From Lepidurus packardi (Eukaryota > Arthropoda > Branchiopoda > Notostraca > Triopsidae): a stretch of DNA of 64,000 bases. Under the pieces are notes generated by a model that saw only the letters and a list, made by a program, of their open reading frames with translations, was not told the DNA's origin and made no database searches. The translations under genes and the position numbers were made by a program. Shown one piece after another: positions 1 to 14,328 of this stretch; within the stretch, counting starts at the first letter, position 1, and the number at the start of each line of letters is the position of its first letter. Location of the stretch: contig JAKZAN010000005.1 of assembly GCA_023053545.1 (NCBI GenBank), positions 2,232,001 to 2,296,000 on the forward strand. Direction: 5' to 3'.

Positions 1-454
1 CAGCTGGGGGGCTATCGTTTTCGTGGACTCGTCTTGTGAGTGAACGAATTTTGTCTGCAAAATCACGAACTGGCTGTTTTGCTTCTTGATTGCAATTCTG
101 GAGTTTGACTATAGCTTGTGATTCGTGGTGACTGTCACCGTAGCGTTCGGAGAGAGCTGTTTTGAATTCTGTGTAAGTTGTTGGGCGGGGAGAAATAGTG
201 TTGTAATAGGCACCGGCGCCTCCTTTTAATTTAATTACGGCTACTTTGAGTAGGTGTGGTTCGGACCATCCTATTGTACTACCAATGCGTTCTAAATCTT
301 GGAAAAATCGTCTTACTGATGCATCGTCGGATTCTCCTGTAAAATCAGGGATCGTGTGCATCATCGTAGAGTTAAGTAATGGAGATAGGATTTCATTTAG
401 CTGTTCTGGGGTTATTGATAAGGGAACTGTGGACGTTGATCCTACAGCGGTCAT
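1..454 (-). CDS. Gag-like protein of an LTR retrotransposon, N-terminal part
   Basis: On the minus strand an ATG at 454 opens a frame with no stop to the left edge of the window (about 151 codons, incomplete). The product has the look of a Gag capsid region of Ty3/Gypsy-type elements. There is a short variable N-terminus, then a segment containing PDFTGE and FFQDLERIG, then KVAVIKLKGGA, and then a stretch of the YTEFKTALSERYG type that resembles the retrotransposon gag family. The frame sits just downstream of a primer-binding-site motif (553-570) and a candidate LTR (572-1213), the order expected for the 5' end of an LTR element. Protease and polymerase would lie outside the window, so whether the element is intact is unknown. 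The family assignment is by pattern only. Confidence 0.7.
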   Translation of the reverse strand, partial: MTAVGSTSTVPLSITPEQLNEILSPLLNSTMMHTIPDFTGESDDASVRRFFQDLERIGSTIGWSEPHLLKVAVIKLKGGAGAYYNTISPRPTTYTEFKTALSERYGDSHHESQAIVKLQNCNQEAKQPVRDFADKIRSLTRRVHENDSPPA

Positions 455-552
455 TTTTAATTTGTATGGTTGTACTTACGATTCGTGGAGTTTCGGGGTA
501 TTGATACGGGTAGGCGTGGAAGCTTGTTTTCGGGTTCGGAGGACGTGGGGTC

Positions 553-570
553 GAAGAAACGCTGCCACCA
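553..570 (-). other. Candidate primer-binding site of the LTR element
   Basis: Read on the minus strand, TGGTGGCAGCGTTTC starts one base after the CA that would end the LTR. LTR elements place a tRNA-complementary site beginning with TGG directly after the 5' LTR, and TGGTGGCAGC-type sites are common in animal Gypsy elements. I did not identify the tRNA. Confidence 0.5.
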
Positions 571-571
571 G

Positions 572-1213
572 TGTGATAGTCAGTTTTATTCAGTGTATTC
601 ACCCTAACTATCAGCGGGGTCGGTACAGGTTTAGAGAGGAGGGACAGGGGAGGGGTCGGGTCGATACTGGCTTCGGGCTAGGGCTTCGCTGGCTTCGGGT
701 GGGTTCGGTCTCGATAGACGGTGATGTCGGCTGAGGACTGCTGGGGGATTGCTCGGCGGCTGGGTATCTGCGGTACGGAGCAGGGAGCGTAAACTGGCAA
801 CAGCGGGTGAACTGGTCTTACGGGGACTGAGACGGAGGGCGAACTGGTTTTACGGGGACTGCTGGGGGGGGGGGGGGGGGGGGGGGATTGCTCGGCGGAC
901 GGGTATCCTTGGCAAGGAACCGTCCGCCGAGCAAGGAACACGGTGGTGAACTGGTGTTACGGGGACTGAGACGAGGGGTGAACTGTCTTCTGTTGTCGTC
1001 TGGTGGGTCCGTATTTATAGGCCAGTTGGACATCGTTATCGGGGTGCGCTTCTGTTGTTTCTACCTTCCGCCCCCTCCCTTGGGTTGGTATCGCTGTTTT
1101 GCTTCTTCTTGGGTCGTTGGACTTCGGAACTTAAGATTACCTTTGGACTGCGTATAGACATTCACGAGGGTTCTGGCCTCGGCACGAGAGATGTCTTTAC
1201 GTTGTCCTTTACA
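572..1213 (-). mobile_element. Candidate 5' LTR (about 640 bp)
   Basis: On the minus strand the segment begins TGTAAAGGACAACG (at 1213) and ends ATCACA (at 572), giving the TG...CA ends usual for LTRs. An AATAAA polyadenylation motif (minus strand, about 583-588) lies just inside the end next to the primer-binding site. The inner part is GC-rich and carries short imperfect repeats and a 23-base G tract (864-886). The outer boundary is a guess: the partner LTR and the target-site duplication are not in the window, so only the inner end is well supported. Confidence 0.45.
736..1000. repeat. Imperfect internal repeats and 23-G tract inside the LTR
   Basis: A unit around AACTGGTCTTACGGGGACTG occurs three times (about 806-829, 842-862 and 948-968). 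GGGGATTGCTCGGCGG followed by a GGGTATC motif occurs twice (about 744 and 882). The G run at 864-886 interrupts the second pair. This is a slippage-prone region of an LTR U3-like segment. Confidence 0.7.
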
Positions 1214-1539
1214 TTTATGGTCAACAGTGTTTATCGTATTTTCAGTGTTAATCTCTTAACTCTGCATAGTATATTGTTATCGAGCTTTAAATCCATACCA
1301 CCACTAATTCCACTCCTTACAAATTGCAATTTTTTTAATTTTAGGCCGAATATTCTAATACATTTTCGAGATTAAAAAAAAATTTCAAGGCATAATCCTA
1401 CTTTTTGGTGTATGAAGTTTGTATTAACATTTTGATTCGCAAATTTTGATAATTTTAAATAACCCGTATACTAGTAGAAATACATCACGTAAAAATGCTG
1501 AACCTTGTCTCATACGCAGATACAATTTGATCTTCGTTA
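1214..1539. other. AT-rich spacer
   Basis: Between the candidate LTR and the end of the SMSr gene. It is A/T-rich with no convincing reading frame, and probably contains the 3' untranslated region of the minus-strand SMSr gene. Confidence 0.5.
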
Positions 1540-3147
1540 CTAGTTGCATTTCTTCCGTTTACTTTCTTTCTTCACTTGTTCTTTCTTATGACTTTTTTCC
1601 AACTTGCTAAAATGACTGCCCACATAGTTTATGACATATATCACTTTACTCCATGTGATGGGCCACTCAAATTCGTTTGGAATAATGCCTTCAACCCGCG
1701 ATTCGAAGAAACTGAAAAGCGGGAACCAAACTTTCGTACGGCGACTATCTCGCTGCATAAGCGTCCGATTATTGGCTAAAGTGTGGTAGTACAGGAACAG
1801 ACGTGACGTAATGTAAAAAGCAACGAAAACATCTATGGAATAGTGTTCATGTGCGGCCAAAATGAAAAAGATACCAAACATATTTAATAACCACGTCAGC
1901 GTATGCAGGAAATAAATACGTCGAGAAGTGTCTACATAAGAACCACTATTATAACTTTGAACGCTTTTTTTTGCTACTATATTACTTACACTCTGTAATG
2001 AAAAAATTGAGCATGGTCAATACCACAGTATGTCCGCTAAACATATAATCTCCGCATGTCCGTACTCCAACAACGGACATACCAAAACCACTCCATATCA
2101 AGTACGCTTGTCTCAGTCTGGCCCAAACGTTACCATAAGGCTTAAAAATAAATTTAAAAAAAAGTAAAAATCGATTGAAGATTTCAAAATTATACTAATC
2201 TTACCCTTGGGGAGCATTCCAAATGCGATCCTGGTACAGACAATGACGTAATTAGCATAGTAATGCACCTTATTAGAAATACCGAGCCCGAGAGAGCGAA
2301 AAACCGTCTCATCAATATGAATCTACGAAACAAATTCAAAATTACTATTTCAAATTAAAATTGCTCAGAGTTAAGTGCCCTTTTACTACCTGTGCTTGTG
2401 GAAGACTAGAACAGCTCCCCACAGAAGCATGAGAACACAACCTGTTAACTCGCACATATCGAAAGCCCAGGGAATTAGAGGGACGTTGTCCAAAAAGATA
2501 TCAGGCAGTGGAGGATACTTTTTCATGTCAGGCACGCGATCATGGACAACGACCATGGTAACGGAAGTGATCAAAGTCACAGCTATAAAATAGGCAATGC
2601 TGAGAAGCGTTTTCCATATTTCCGGTTCTAAGGGAAGAGCGGGATCACTTGGAATCCCTTGAATGAATGTGGATTCGTTGCCCAGTATATCTGATATGTT
2701 GGAATCCAACGAGGATGTTCGTACAAGATTTTGACACTTGGTAGCTCCTTTTAATGGAATGTCTCTTCTGGACAAATGGCCATTATGGTTCGTCTTTGGT
2801 GTGCAACTATCCGTCGAAGAGCGTAGCAGTACGTCATAATTTGCACTGTTGTAAACCTTGATTTGCAGCTTCTTTATAGCCAAAACAATTTGTTTGACAT
2901 CGCCTACAACCTTTTGGGTAAAAAAAATACGTGAATTATCCCGTTGAACTGTATACTATTTTGTGATAGGTAAACATACTATTATTCCCATATATTTAAA
3001 TAGTTCTTTTTCGGTCAAAGATATCAGTGCGGGACCATTTATTTTGTGTGTGCTAAACAAGCCTCTATATTCTCCGCAGCCAATACTCTGCAGCCAGTCT
3101 CGTACATCTTCAACGCTCCAGTTTTCCACGGACTTAGTTGGGTTCAT
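1540..3147 (-). CDS. SAMD8: Sphingomyelin synthase-related protein (SMSr, SAMD8 type)
   Basis: Five coding exons join in phase: 2980-3147, 2390-2910, 2205-2322, 1990-2140 and 1540-1931, giving 449 residues. Residues 1-70 form a SAM domain ([11 protein letters not shown], then [13 protein letters not shown]). A linker follows, then about six membrane segments. The lipid phosphatase/phosphotransferase core is present: [18 protein letters not shown], the D3 motif [10 protein letters not shown] and the D4 motif [12 protein letters not shown]. These supply the His-His-Asp residues known in the sphingomyelin synthase family. Known SMSr proteins sit in the ER and make ceramide phosphoethanolamine while releasing diacylglycerol. 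A SAM domain plus this core is diagnostic of SMSr rather than SMS1/2 subtypes lacking SAM. The ATG directly follows an acceptor (exon begins GT-ATG), so a 5' non-coding exon lies upstream. The C-terminus is Lys-rich. Confidence 0.93.
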
Positions 3148-5119
3148 ACCTAAATGGAAACAAGATAGCACGATTAGATATTCTGAGAAATTATTATTAG
3201 TTACTTTAGAAATCAATAAGATCTAAAATCAATTAAACTAACTCGATTAGTATACTGGCCAATTTCAAATCCTACTAAAATCACTACACAAGTTTCCATG
3301 GAATGCCACATTAATAAATTAATCATTACACAACGAAACACCCTTGTAAATTTGCACAACAACGGGAAACACGCACGCTCCCATCACTGTTTGCTCAAGG
3401 CAGCATGGGTCAGGAAAACACGCAATACTTGCACTACAGCAACGCCATCTAGAAGAAAGATTTGGCATATTTCCCGGGAAGATTCAATGTTCAGACTTCA
3501 CCTCGACATAGTTATATTTCCAATACAAGTTCCAACTGAGACACGATAAAGGATTGCCACCAAGCAGCAAATGACTAGCCATGCAAAGAAAACAAAATGA
3601 AGAAACAGGAAAAGGTGGGGCGCGGTAAGGACAAAGTCAACAAGAAGACTATTTCCTTTTTCCCCTCCTAAGGACAAGAGGACAGGCAGGAATAGCTGGT
3701 TCTTTTTCTCCTTTACAAAAAAAAGCGTTCCAATTTCTGATAACACACCCTCCAGAACTGTATAAAAGCTTAACCTATCTGAAAGGAGCAATTGTTTCGG
3801 ATGCTTTTTTCTTTTTTTAGTTATTTAACAGAGAGCGAGGAGTGCTCGTGTTTTTTGTTCTGTTCAGTTACAAAATCCTGTTAAACTGACTTCAAGGTTA
3901 GGATTATCACAAAGAAATAGACTGTTCTGCAATGTACGGGAACCAAACCCCCCAAGTCACTGGAAAAGCGAAATTTGACCGCGACCTATTAATTCTAACG
4001 AGTAATGTTTGCAAGCCTCTTGTTTGCCTTACACCTACTGAGCTCAGCAAGTGCTATATTCGCCATATTAATGGCCAGATTTCTTATTTACTCGGTTTGT
4101 GTAAAAGTGTGAGTTGTAACTTGCCTTTAGCGAAAAGGGCTAAGGTTGTAAGTCTTTTTCTTTGGGTTTAAAAAAAAATACAATAAGAAAAACGCAAAAA
4201 TTCAGAATCAGCTTCCAACAAACCACTGTCTGTTTTCCTTTCTCCCCCAAAGTAGAACTTGCCTTCTCACATGCACTCGATTCAAGAAAAAATAGTCTAG
4301 TCTTGAACACCATTCATTCGCCGAACTAGTGTCACCGGCACCTTCTTTGGCTTCCAGTTTTACTAGTCCCAAGACCTTCTCAAAAGAAAATCGGGCACTA
4401 AATTTCAATTGCACATTGAACACAAAGACTGAGTTTTGCGGGATAGGATTGATGCAAATATTCTAAATTGGAATTGAACCTGCAGCGCGAAAGAAATAAC
4501 TAACTTCAGTACAAAAAGAAGGAAATCAAATAAGGGCAGCAAAAAATGTGGGCGATCGTAAGTATTTTCCCCAAGTCTTTGGCATGATAAGCGACGACTT
4601 CGATGGCCCTAGCCCTTTCGTCTTCGCTACTATTTCGTTCTCGCTTGCTCGGGCATCTCAATGCATTCCTGCAAATATTGGTTGCAGTCAATATAAAAGG
4701 ATACGAGTCGAAATCCACAGGCTTCAAACCTATCGCATCATCACTTGTTTAAAAAAAGCAAAAGTTGTGCGCAACGACAAAGAAATGGGCGTGGCGGCCT
4801 TTAAACATCTTTCTCCCACCTGTTGTTACACCTTTTCTCCTATATCTAAAATTTCTCTTCCCCCAATGTCTTGTGCTATCCCACCTATCTAACAGAAAGA
4901 AAAACAATTCCTCCCTCCTCAAGAAATAAATCACCGTGGAGAATACTGACCTCAACTAAGCAAGATCACCCTTTCCTAATGCTGCTTCCCTTTTTTCGCT
5001 CTTTTAGAGTTCAACTTGACGTCTGACTTGACGGTAGTTCTTCAAAACCCTTTAGATTAGTTGCTAAAAACACCAGAAATCTCGCTCGTCTCCAATCCTT
5101 CCCCATGTGACTTGGTCTT
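3148..5119. other. Intergenic region between SMSr and PKC
   Basis: No exon-like segment with family similarity was found on either strand. It should hold the SMSr promoter and 5' untranslated exon (upstream is to the right for a minus-strand gene) and, next to 5120, the 3' untranslated region of the PKC gene. Several short open frames (for example 3932-4171) look random. Confidence 0.5.
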
Positions 5120-8549
<3,430 letters not shown>

Positions 8550-9046
8550 TTGATGAAGGCCAGGTTGCTCAAGCAACAAACAGTGCCTCCACGGCGACTA
8601 CCAGGATAAATTTTAACACGCCAATGCAGCGTTAACCGATTACACGATTAACATAGTCAAATCAAGGATATAAACGTAGAAATCAATACTTTCCTCTTGA
8701 TTTCCTCGGCCCTGATCTGACTGACAGGACGGCGGCCATTTACTGACGGGAAAAAATTAAGGCGTTGCCAATAGATTCAAAATAAGGTCTTAAGTTTTTC
8801 GCGACAATTAATGCATTATTCTGAATAGAAAAGCTGATTTATAATATTTATAAAACATTCTCTTATTTTTGAAAAGCCTAGTTATAAAAATGACGCGTAT
8901 TTTACTTTGCCACAGTGGTTACCGGTACCAACGCCGCATGGCAATGATTCGGTCTTGGTTCACAATTTGCCTATAATCCAGGAAAAATCTACTATAAGTT
9001 GGTGGAAAAATTAGACTTTGTCGGTTATTGGAACACATTTTGCACA
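8550..9046. promoter_or_regulatory. Divergent promoter region of PKC and mL37
   Basis: The 497 bp between two head-to-head start codons must hold the 5' ends of both genes, or at least their nearest exons. A stretch at 8716-8810 is almost unchanged in the second copy (14843-14935). It contains GGCGGCCATTTACTG, whose reverse strand AAATGGCCGCC resembles a YY1/Pho site, an element frequent at promoters of mitochondrial ribosomal protein genes. The part next to PKC (8561-8690) has no counterpart in copy B, where about 585 bp of different sequence is found. No TATA box is obvious. Confidence 0.5.
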
Positions 9047-11412
9047 ATGAGATTGGGAGTAACTTTACGCAGGCAGCACATTGATCGCTGGTTTAAAGTC
9101 AAATGGGAAGTGGATTCTAATAAAAAGGTGATGAATACCGGTGCCAAGGCAGCTTTGCAAACCAAAGGAGTTATCGTTGCAGATCCACAAGAAATACTGG
9201 ATGTTGAATACAGAGAAAAATTCAAGTACTCTAAGAATTTATTGTATATGAATGTATTAATTATTTTTGCGTCTTATAGGGTACATACGATCCCTGACGG
9301 AGGATTTGATGCAGAAGTCATTCCCCAAATCCCCCCTAGGGACAGAACACATCCCAACTGGCACGATAGGATTTGCTACTCATATACAAATCAAACTAAT
9401 CTTCTGGGAAGATTGGAACAAGCTCAAACTCTTACCCATAGTCTTGTTTTTAAAAACCAGCTACCGCTAAGCGATGTAGATTGCGGAGATCTCGCCTTCG
9501 AGCACAACTTGGCCAAAGAGTATATTGAATTAACCTTTTTTTATTGTACAAAGAGAAAAAAAATTTTTTTACGTTTTTTAGGGCAGTGTTATATTCGAAC
9601 TTATTGGATGCCCATCAAGAAGTCTTACCGAAACGCAAAGATCCCAACAGACTCTTCTGGAACTACGCAAGGGATTATGGAATCCCCAAATCTCGTGCCA
9701 AGTATAACACTTTAAAAACTCGTTGTCTAAGTAATTGCCATCTCTTTTCATAAACAGTCACAACTTGATCCACCAGCTACTGGAAATTTGTGACAAAACA
9801 TTCACCTTCTCAAAACGGCAACCACTTACGCGCCACGTGTTCCCGAGAATAGGTGTCAATGCCAGTTTAAACCATGGTGGGGATTTACTGCAATTTTCAG
9901 TAGAAGCATCGTATCTTCTTACGTCTGAGAAACCGCTCCAACCTATTGCCAATGAGGAACAAGTGTCCAGCTCAGTTCAACAAAACCTCCCAAGCATATA
10001 TCCATTGAAACATACAGTCGCTCTTAAACAAGAAAACATTTACGAGCTTCAAGATTCACTGCGTGCGTTACTTTTGCACCCAGAAAATTGTTTAAATTAA
10101 TTTTTTGTTTTACTTCTTATAGCTTTTGGAGATTCGGAGCGCCACCCTTTCGTCCATACGGCTTTCTTTTTTCAGGAAAAAATTGGCGATGTAGTCATGG
10201 AAGAAGGTGAAGCAGAAGCTCAAGCCTTAACACAATCCTTTGCAGTATGCTTGGCTCAAGCTAGGAAACTTTACGGCGTAAGTTCCTATTATTTAGCTCA
10301 TGAACAGGTTTCTTTCTTACCCTGGTTTGTAAAAATCTAACGACATATTACCTGTTCGTCTTTTTTGTGGAAGGATAAGATTCAACTTAAAGCGTTAACC
10401 CAACATCGACACTTCAAAATGCTTATCCCTCGTCTTTCCTTGTAAGATGTCATAATGTGCACACCGCTAGACCATCTAATATTCACTAATAATGATCATC
10501 TAATATTCTAATATTAATATTTTATAAATCCTTTTATTTGAGTAAAGAAGGATATGAAATAAAGTTCGTCATTTAGCGCTTCTTCTGTAGAAGCGGTTCA
10601 GGAAGTTATTTCTTGGTGAAACAAAACTTCCGGGACACAGAAATTAGGGCAAAGAATAACTCACACTAAGTTGACATATCACTTTGGGAGATGGAACCGT
10701 TCTTTATATTTCTTTATTCTGAAAAGTTCTTTCACAACACTTTTTTCCTTAACCGGCTCAGTATTTTTTATTTTTTTTATTTTTGGAGGGAGCACACAGA
10801 GAGATATTTTTCGTTTGCTTTTGGTCGTTTGAGCTATTTCCTTCGCTCTTCTCTCCCAAACTCCCTCCACCCCTTGCTCCTAAAGTCGTTCTGGATACAA
10901 ATGTCAAGACCAAGCGACCCCTTTCACCCTGCGACTAATTTTTTTTAAAGACATACTCGGCAATGCTATTTTTCACGCATCCAAGTGCCCGTCTCTTAGC
11001 CGGGCTATTGACCTGTAATTTAAAAGCTACTTGTCTCGACCAGGAATTGCAAGAAAAAAGGATGCATGTGGAAGTGTCTTTCAGTCAAGGACGAAAGACA
11101 ATTTAAAGACGACTGGACAGTTTAATGGGCTTAAAATGTTTTGTTTTTATCTAGGATGTGGAGCGTTTGCCAAGTCCGCTGACCCTCAACTGCGTTCATA
11201 CGGACGGGAAGAGTTACTTGTTTGGCACTTTCCAACTCAATAACATAAAGCCAGATGCAAAGGACAAGAATGCGCCGAAAAATCTCTTTTGGGTGCAGGA
11301 TGCCGTTCCGTTGTTCGATGTTTGCGAATTTCAAGGGGGAAGACCAGTATTGGAGGGTTATAATCCTGTTGTTTTCAAGCAATTGTTAAATATGTATGCC
11401 AGTGGCCTGTGA
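9047..11412 (+). CDS. mRpL37: Mitochondrial large-subunit ribosomal protein mL37, complete
   Basis: Six exons join in phase: 9047-9225, 9280-9519, 9582-9701, 9758-10062, 10123-10277 and 11155-11412, giving 418 residues (human mL37 has 423). The N-terminus MRLGVTLRRQHIDRWFKVKW is basic and amphipathic, as expected of a mitochondrial targeting signal. Family landmarks follow: PLQPIANEEQV, a YPLKHTVAL segment, ALTQSFAVCLAQARKLYG, and a C-terminal domain with TDGKSYLFGTFQLNN, NLFWVQD and a FKQLLNMYASGL end. The protein is a structural part of the mitoribosome. A frame open from 8999 begins with TTG, not ATG, so the ATG at 9047 is preferred. It shares a promoter region with the PKC gene on the other strand. 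Confidence 0.92.
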
Positions 11413-11944
11413 AAGTAAAGAAGAAAATAAAACTTGAGACTATTGAAATAGAAGTCGGGCGATATCTGAATTGCGAAGGTCGTTATTTTTCCGTAGGCCC
11501 TGCTTGCAGGATAAATGCTTTGAGAGGAATTTTACACGGCTTTCATCTTTGCAATTTACCCTTGCGAATGCTTATTTATTCCTGTTATATTCCTACTATA
11601 TTAACCCTAAAAGACGAATGTAGGACATTAACAGTAATTTGCGGCTTCCTGGTTTCTGTTTCTATTTGTTCTAATATTCACTTTTCTTACTACTTTCACT
11701 ATCATTAGCATTATCGTATCTTTGATGAATTATACTACTTTTACTGCTATTTTGCGTTATTATTACTGTTATCGTCAGGAATTCTATACTTATTACTATT
11801 ATTATAAGTTGCGTTCCTATAGAGACGTTGTGAACAAAAGAAGTTGACTCATTTGGTTTTCTAGGCGCCGAAGTTGACACGGGTCTATGGAGACCATCTA
11901 TTATTATGACTCCACTTACCAAAGCCAAATGCCAAGAATGCAAT
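11413..11944. other. mL37 3' flank and remnant of a membrane-protein exon
   Basis: The first AATAAA (11426-11431) lies 14 bases after the mL37 stop and is a plausible polyadenylation signal; it is kept in copy B at 17445-17450. At 11917-11944 the minus strand shows a splice donor and the last roughly 26 bases of the exon that is whole at 17836-18160 (encoding ...AFGFG). Homology with copy B stops at CAATT, inside that exon, so copy A carries only a stub of the membrane-protein gene. Confidence 0.7.
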
Positions 11945-12649
11945 TAAAAAAATGGGTTTTGATGAAGTCCACTTTCCGAAGAGTTTTCTTTCGTCTACCC
12001 ATACTCCATCAAAAGTGGTGTCAAAAGAAGCCAAAAGATGCTTTCTGATAGCTGAGCAGAAGCTATGACGCAGAATTATATTTCTTCGACAGTTGTAACT
12101 CCGGACAAAGAAATAGGACTGTAGGACAGTTTTGAAGGATTTTTTCGACTCGATTTATATACCCGGATATTTTATTCTGTTATTTAGGGAAAGAGGAACA
12201 TAATAGCCAAGGTTTCGAAAGCAATCGCCTGTGTAATTACGACCCGCGTGCTACAAAGTGCAATGTAAGGATCATAAAACGAATCCAGTTCAATCAGCAA
12301 GAGAGGTTTCGAATTAGGGAAATGAAAGTTTGTACATATGCTGAATCAAATTCCTATTTCCAAACCCCAGGTGGGACGAACATTATTTTTATTTTGACTT
12401 TTCCATGGGTACCTAGATATTTCCAAAACAAAATTCTTTATGACTCCCCATTTCTAAAAGCGTTTTCTTTTTTTTATTCTTTTTTCTTAAGGGGGCATGC
12501 TATATGTTGTAAAAGTGTAAAAGGATATCAAAATGCTTCATAAAAGGCTAAAAAATTCAGTTCCCTTTTGATTATTGTCAATTGTAAGGCTCGTATGCAG
12601 CACCAGCAAACGCTTCCATAGAAGGCGACTAAGACTAAGTAGAGTATAT
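11945..12649. repeat. Diverged repeat filling the duplication junction (copy 1)
   Basis: This stretch lies exactly between the end of copy A and the start of copy B. It aligns by eye along its length with 23018-23950 in intron 1 of the first KChIP gene. Shared landmarks are CAGCAAGAGAGGTT followed by ATTAGGGAAATGAAAG (about 12297-12326 versus 23438-23469), GAAGTCC/GACGTCC-ACTTTCC near the start, and CAGCAAACGCTTCC near the end. Identity is clearly lower than between the two large copies. It lacks about 200 bp present in the other copy. No protein family was recognised in it. Confidence 0.8.
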
Positions 12650-12677
12650 AGTTTTTGAATTGAAATGTCCATAGTAT

Positions 12678-14328
12678 TCAAATCTCCGCCATTTGTGTGG
12701 TGTTAATTCTACAATTGTTGGCAACATTCTTCTGGCAGCGTTTATGCACATTGAGATTACAAACTGCAAAAAATAAAAAAAAAAATTTATACTTGTTTTT
12801 AAAATAGAAAGTTACAGTGATGTACCTCCGCAATGTAGCCCTTGCTTGGTAAGCCCATAGAGTAGTGAACCACAATGGCCACAAAACGTACACCACTTAT
12901 AATTATGGACCGACAAACGGTGAGGAATATTGACGCTAAAACTCTGCCCGATCGCTTCTTGCGAAGTAACGTCTTCAATACCAGGACATCTCGTAACCAC
13001 AGAATCATGGCAGCGCTTATGAACGACGCAGGCGCACACTAATAAAAATGAGATTTTAAAAGAATAACAATTAAAGTATTAGGTAGTTGACTCTTCTTCC
13101 TTTTTTACCTTGACATTGGTAACCCTGTTTGCCAAGTCCCCAGATGAATTCCCTGCAATGGGAGCAAAAGGTTGGCTGCCTTAAAAAGGTTGCCATAAAC
13201 TCGTGACCATTGACTTGATGCACTCGATGCTGCATTGCCCCACGACGCCGATTTATCCCAGCACTTTCTTTGATCTCGCGCGGTTTGTCCGTGGCCTCGG
13301 AACATGCTTCTGTAATACAAAATGTCCAAGAATGTTTCAAACTTAACGAATCCTCGTTTCTGCTGCAAAACGTGTGGCCACTAACATGAATAAACCGAAA
13401 CCGTCACTTTTAATTTAGCGAGAAGGCAACATCTTTGCGCTTTTTCCCTAAGAAGAAACTTATTTCTAATCTGTGTAACAGTATAACAACGCCCACAGTT
13501 TGAATGCCGAAAGGTCAATCCAAGACTTCCGGTTCACTTAATTTCCGGCTAAAACACATGTCGTGTAAACGAAATAGAAACCGTGAATAAGACATTCTTA
13601 TAATGTATATTCCTAGTTACTTTTTCTATTTTCTTTTTTGGGCGGCAATTAAAGCGGTTTATAGCGTGCCCTTGTCATATTTATTTCTTGCAATTAAGCC
13701 AGGAAACCAAACCACGGATGTGGTTCGGGGCAACAGAGAAAGCAGCAAAAACTTACCTTGAGGAGCCCATTCTAAGTCAATGATAACGTGTATCTTTCCC
13801 TGAGGTTCCAAGTCCACCTATTACAAACAGTAAATTATGACTGCCTAAGCTTTTTCTCCTAAAAATACTACTCAAAAGAGGAAGGATAGGGCTTACCCAA
13901 ATATCTGAAAGCTTCTTGCTCATCAATTCCTCGAACGGAATGCTGCACTTGGCAACACAATCGTCAGGTGGAATAGCAGCATCGTGAAACACGGTCAATC
14001 CCAGCAGAGAAACATTATGGGCTTCATAAACGAAGTTCTCATCCCATGACGGATCAAAGGTCTTCTGTTTGGTACTGGTTCTATGAACGTGGACTTCATC
14101 CACATCTACGAAAACACAGGGATCGATGGGTTGCTCCACTAATTTTTCAGCTAAGCCTACATTATGTCTGCGTTGAATATCTGTAGGCTTGAGGTCGACA
14201 GCCTCGCAAATTTTCAACTTCAAAATGCCACTGAACATATTGCGCACTTTAGTTCGGTATCTGCCCAAGTTCGGATGAAGTTCGGACTTGAGTAGACATC
14301 GACCTTGGGACGCGAGAGGGCTGCTCAT
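12678..14328 (-). CDS. Truncated PKC copy: regulatory half only
   Basis: Five exons match PKC exons 1-5 with the same lengths and usable splice sites: 13897-14238 (342), 13757-13817 (61), 13109-13309 (201), 12826-13038 (213) and a last one ending about 12763. The frame stays open through C2, C1A and C1B, and all zinc-ligand Cys/His residues remain. It ends at a TGA (12678) produced by a one-base deletion just past C1B, about 29 bp from the duplication break, so there is no kinase domain. From the ATG at 14238 the product would be about 301 residues; an in-frame ATG at 14328 adds 30 residues absent from copy A. The pseudosubstrate is altered ([12 protein letters not shown]), and about ten C2 residues differ, including Y to C and F to C. 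It may be an unexpressed relic or a diacylglycerol-binding decoy; the sequence does not decide. Confidence 0.7.

Noticed and set aside
8999-9046. Longer N-terminus for mL37 starting at 8999
   Set aside because: The codon there is TTG, and the next ATG (9047) begins a typical mitochondrial targeting sequence.
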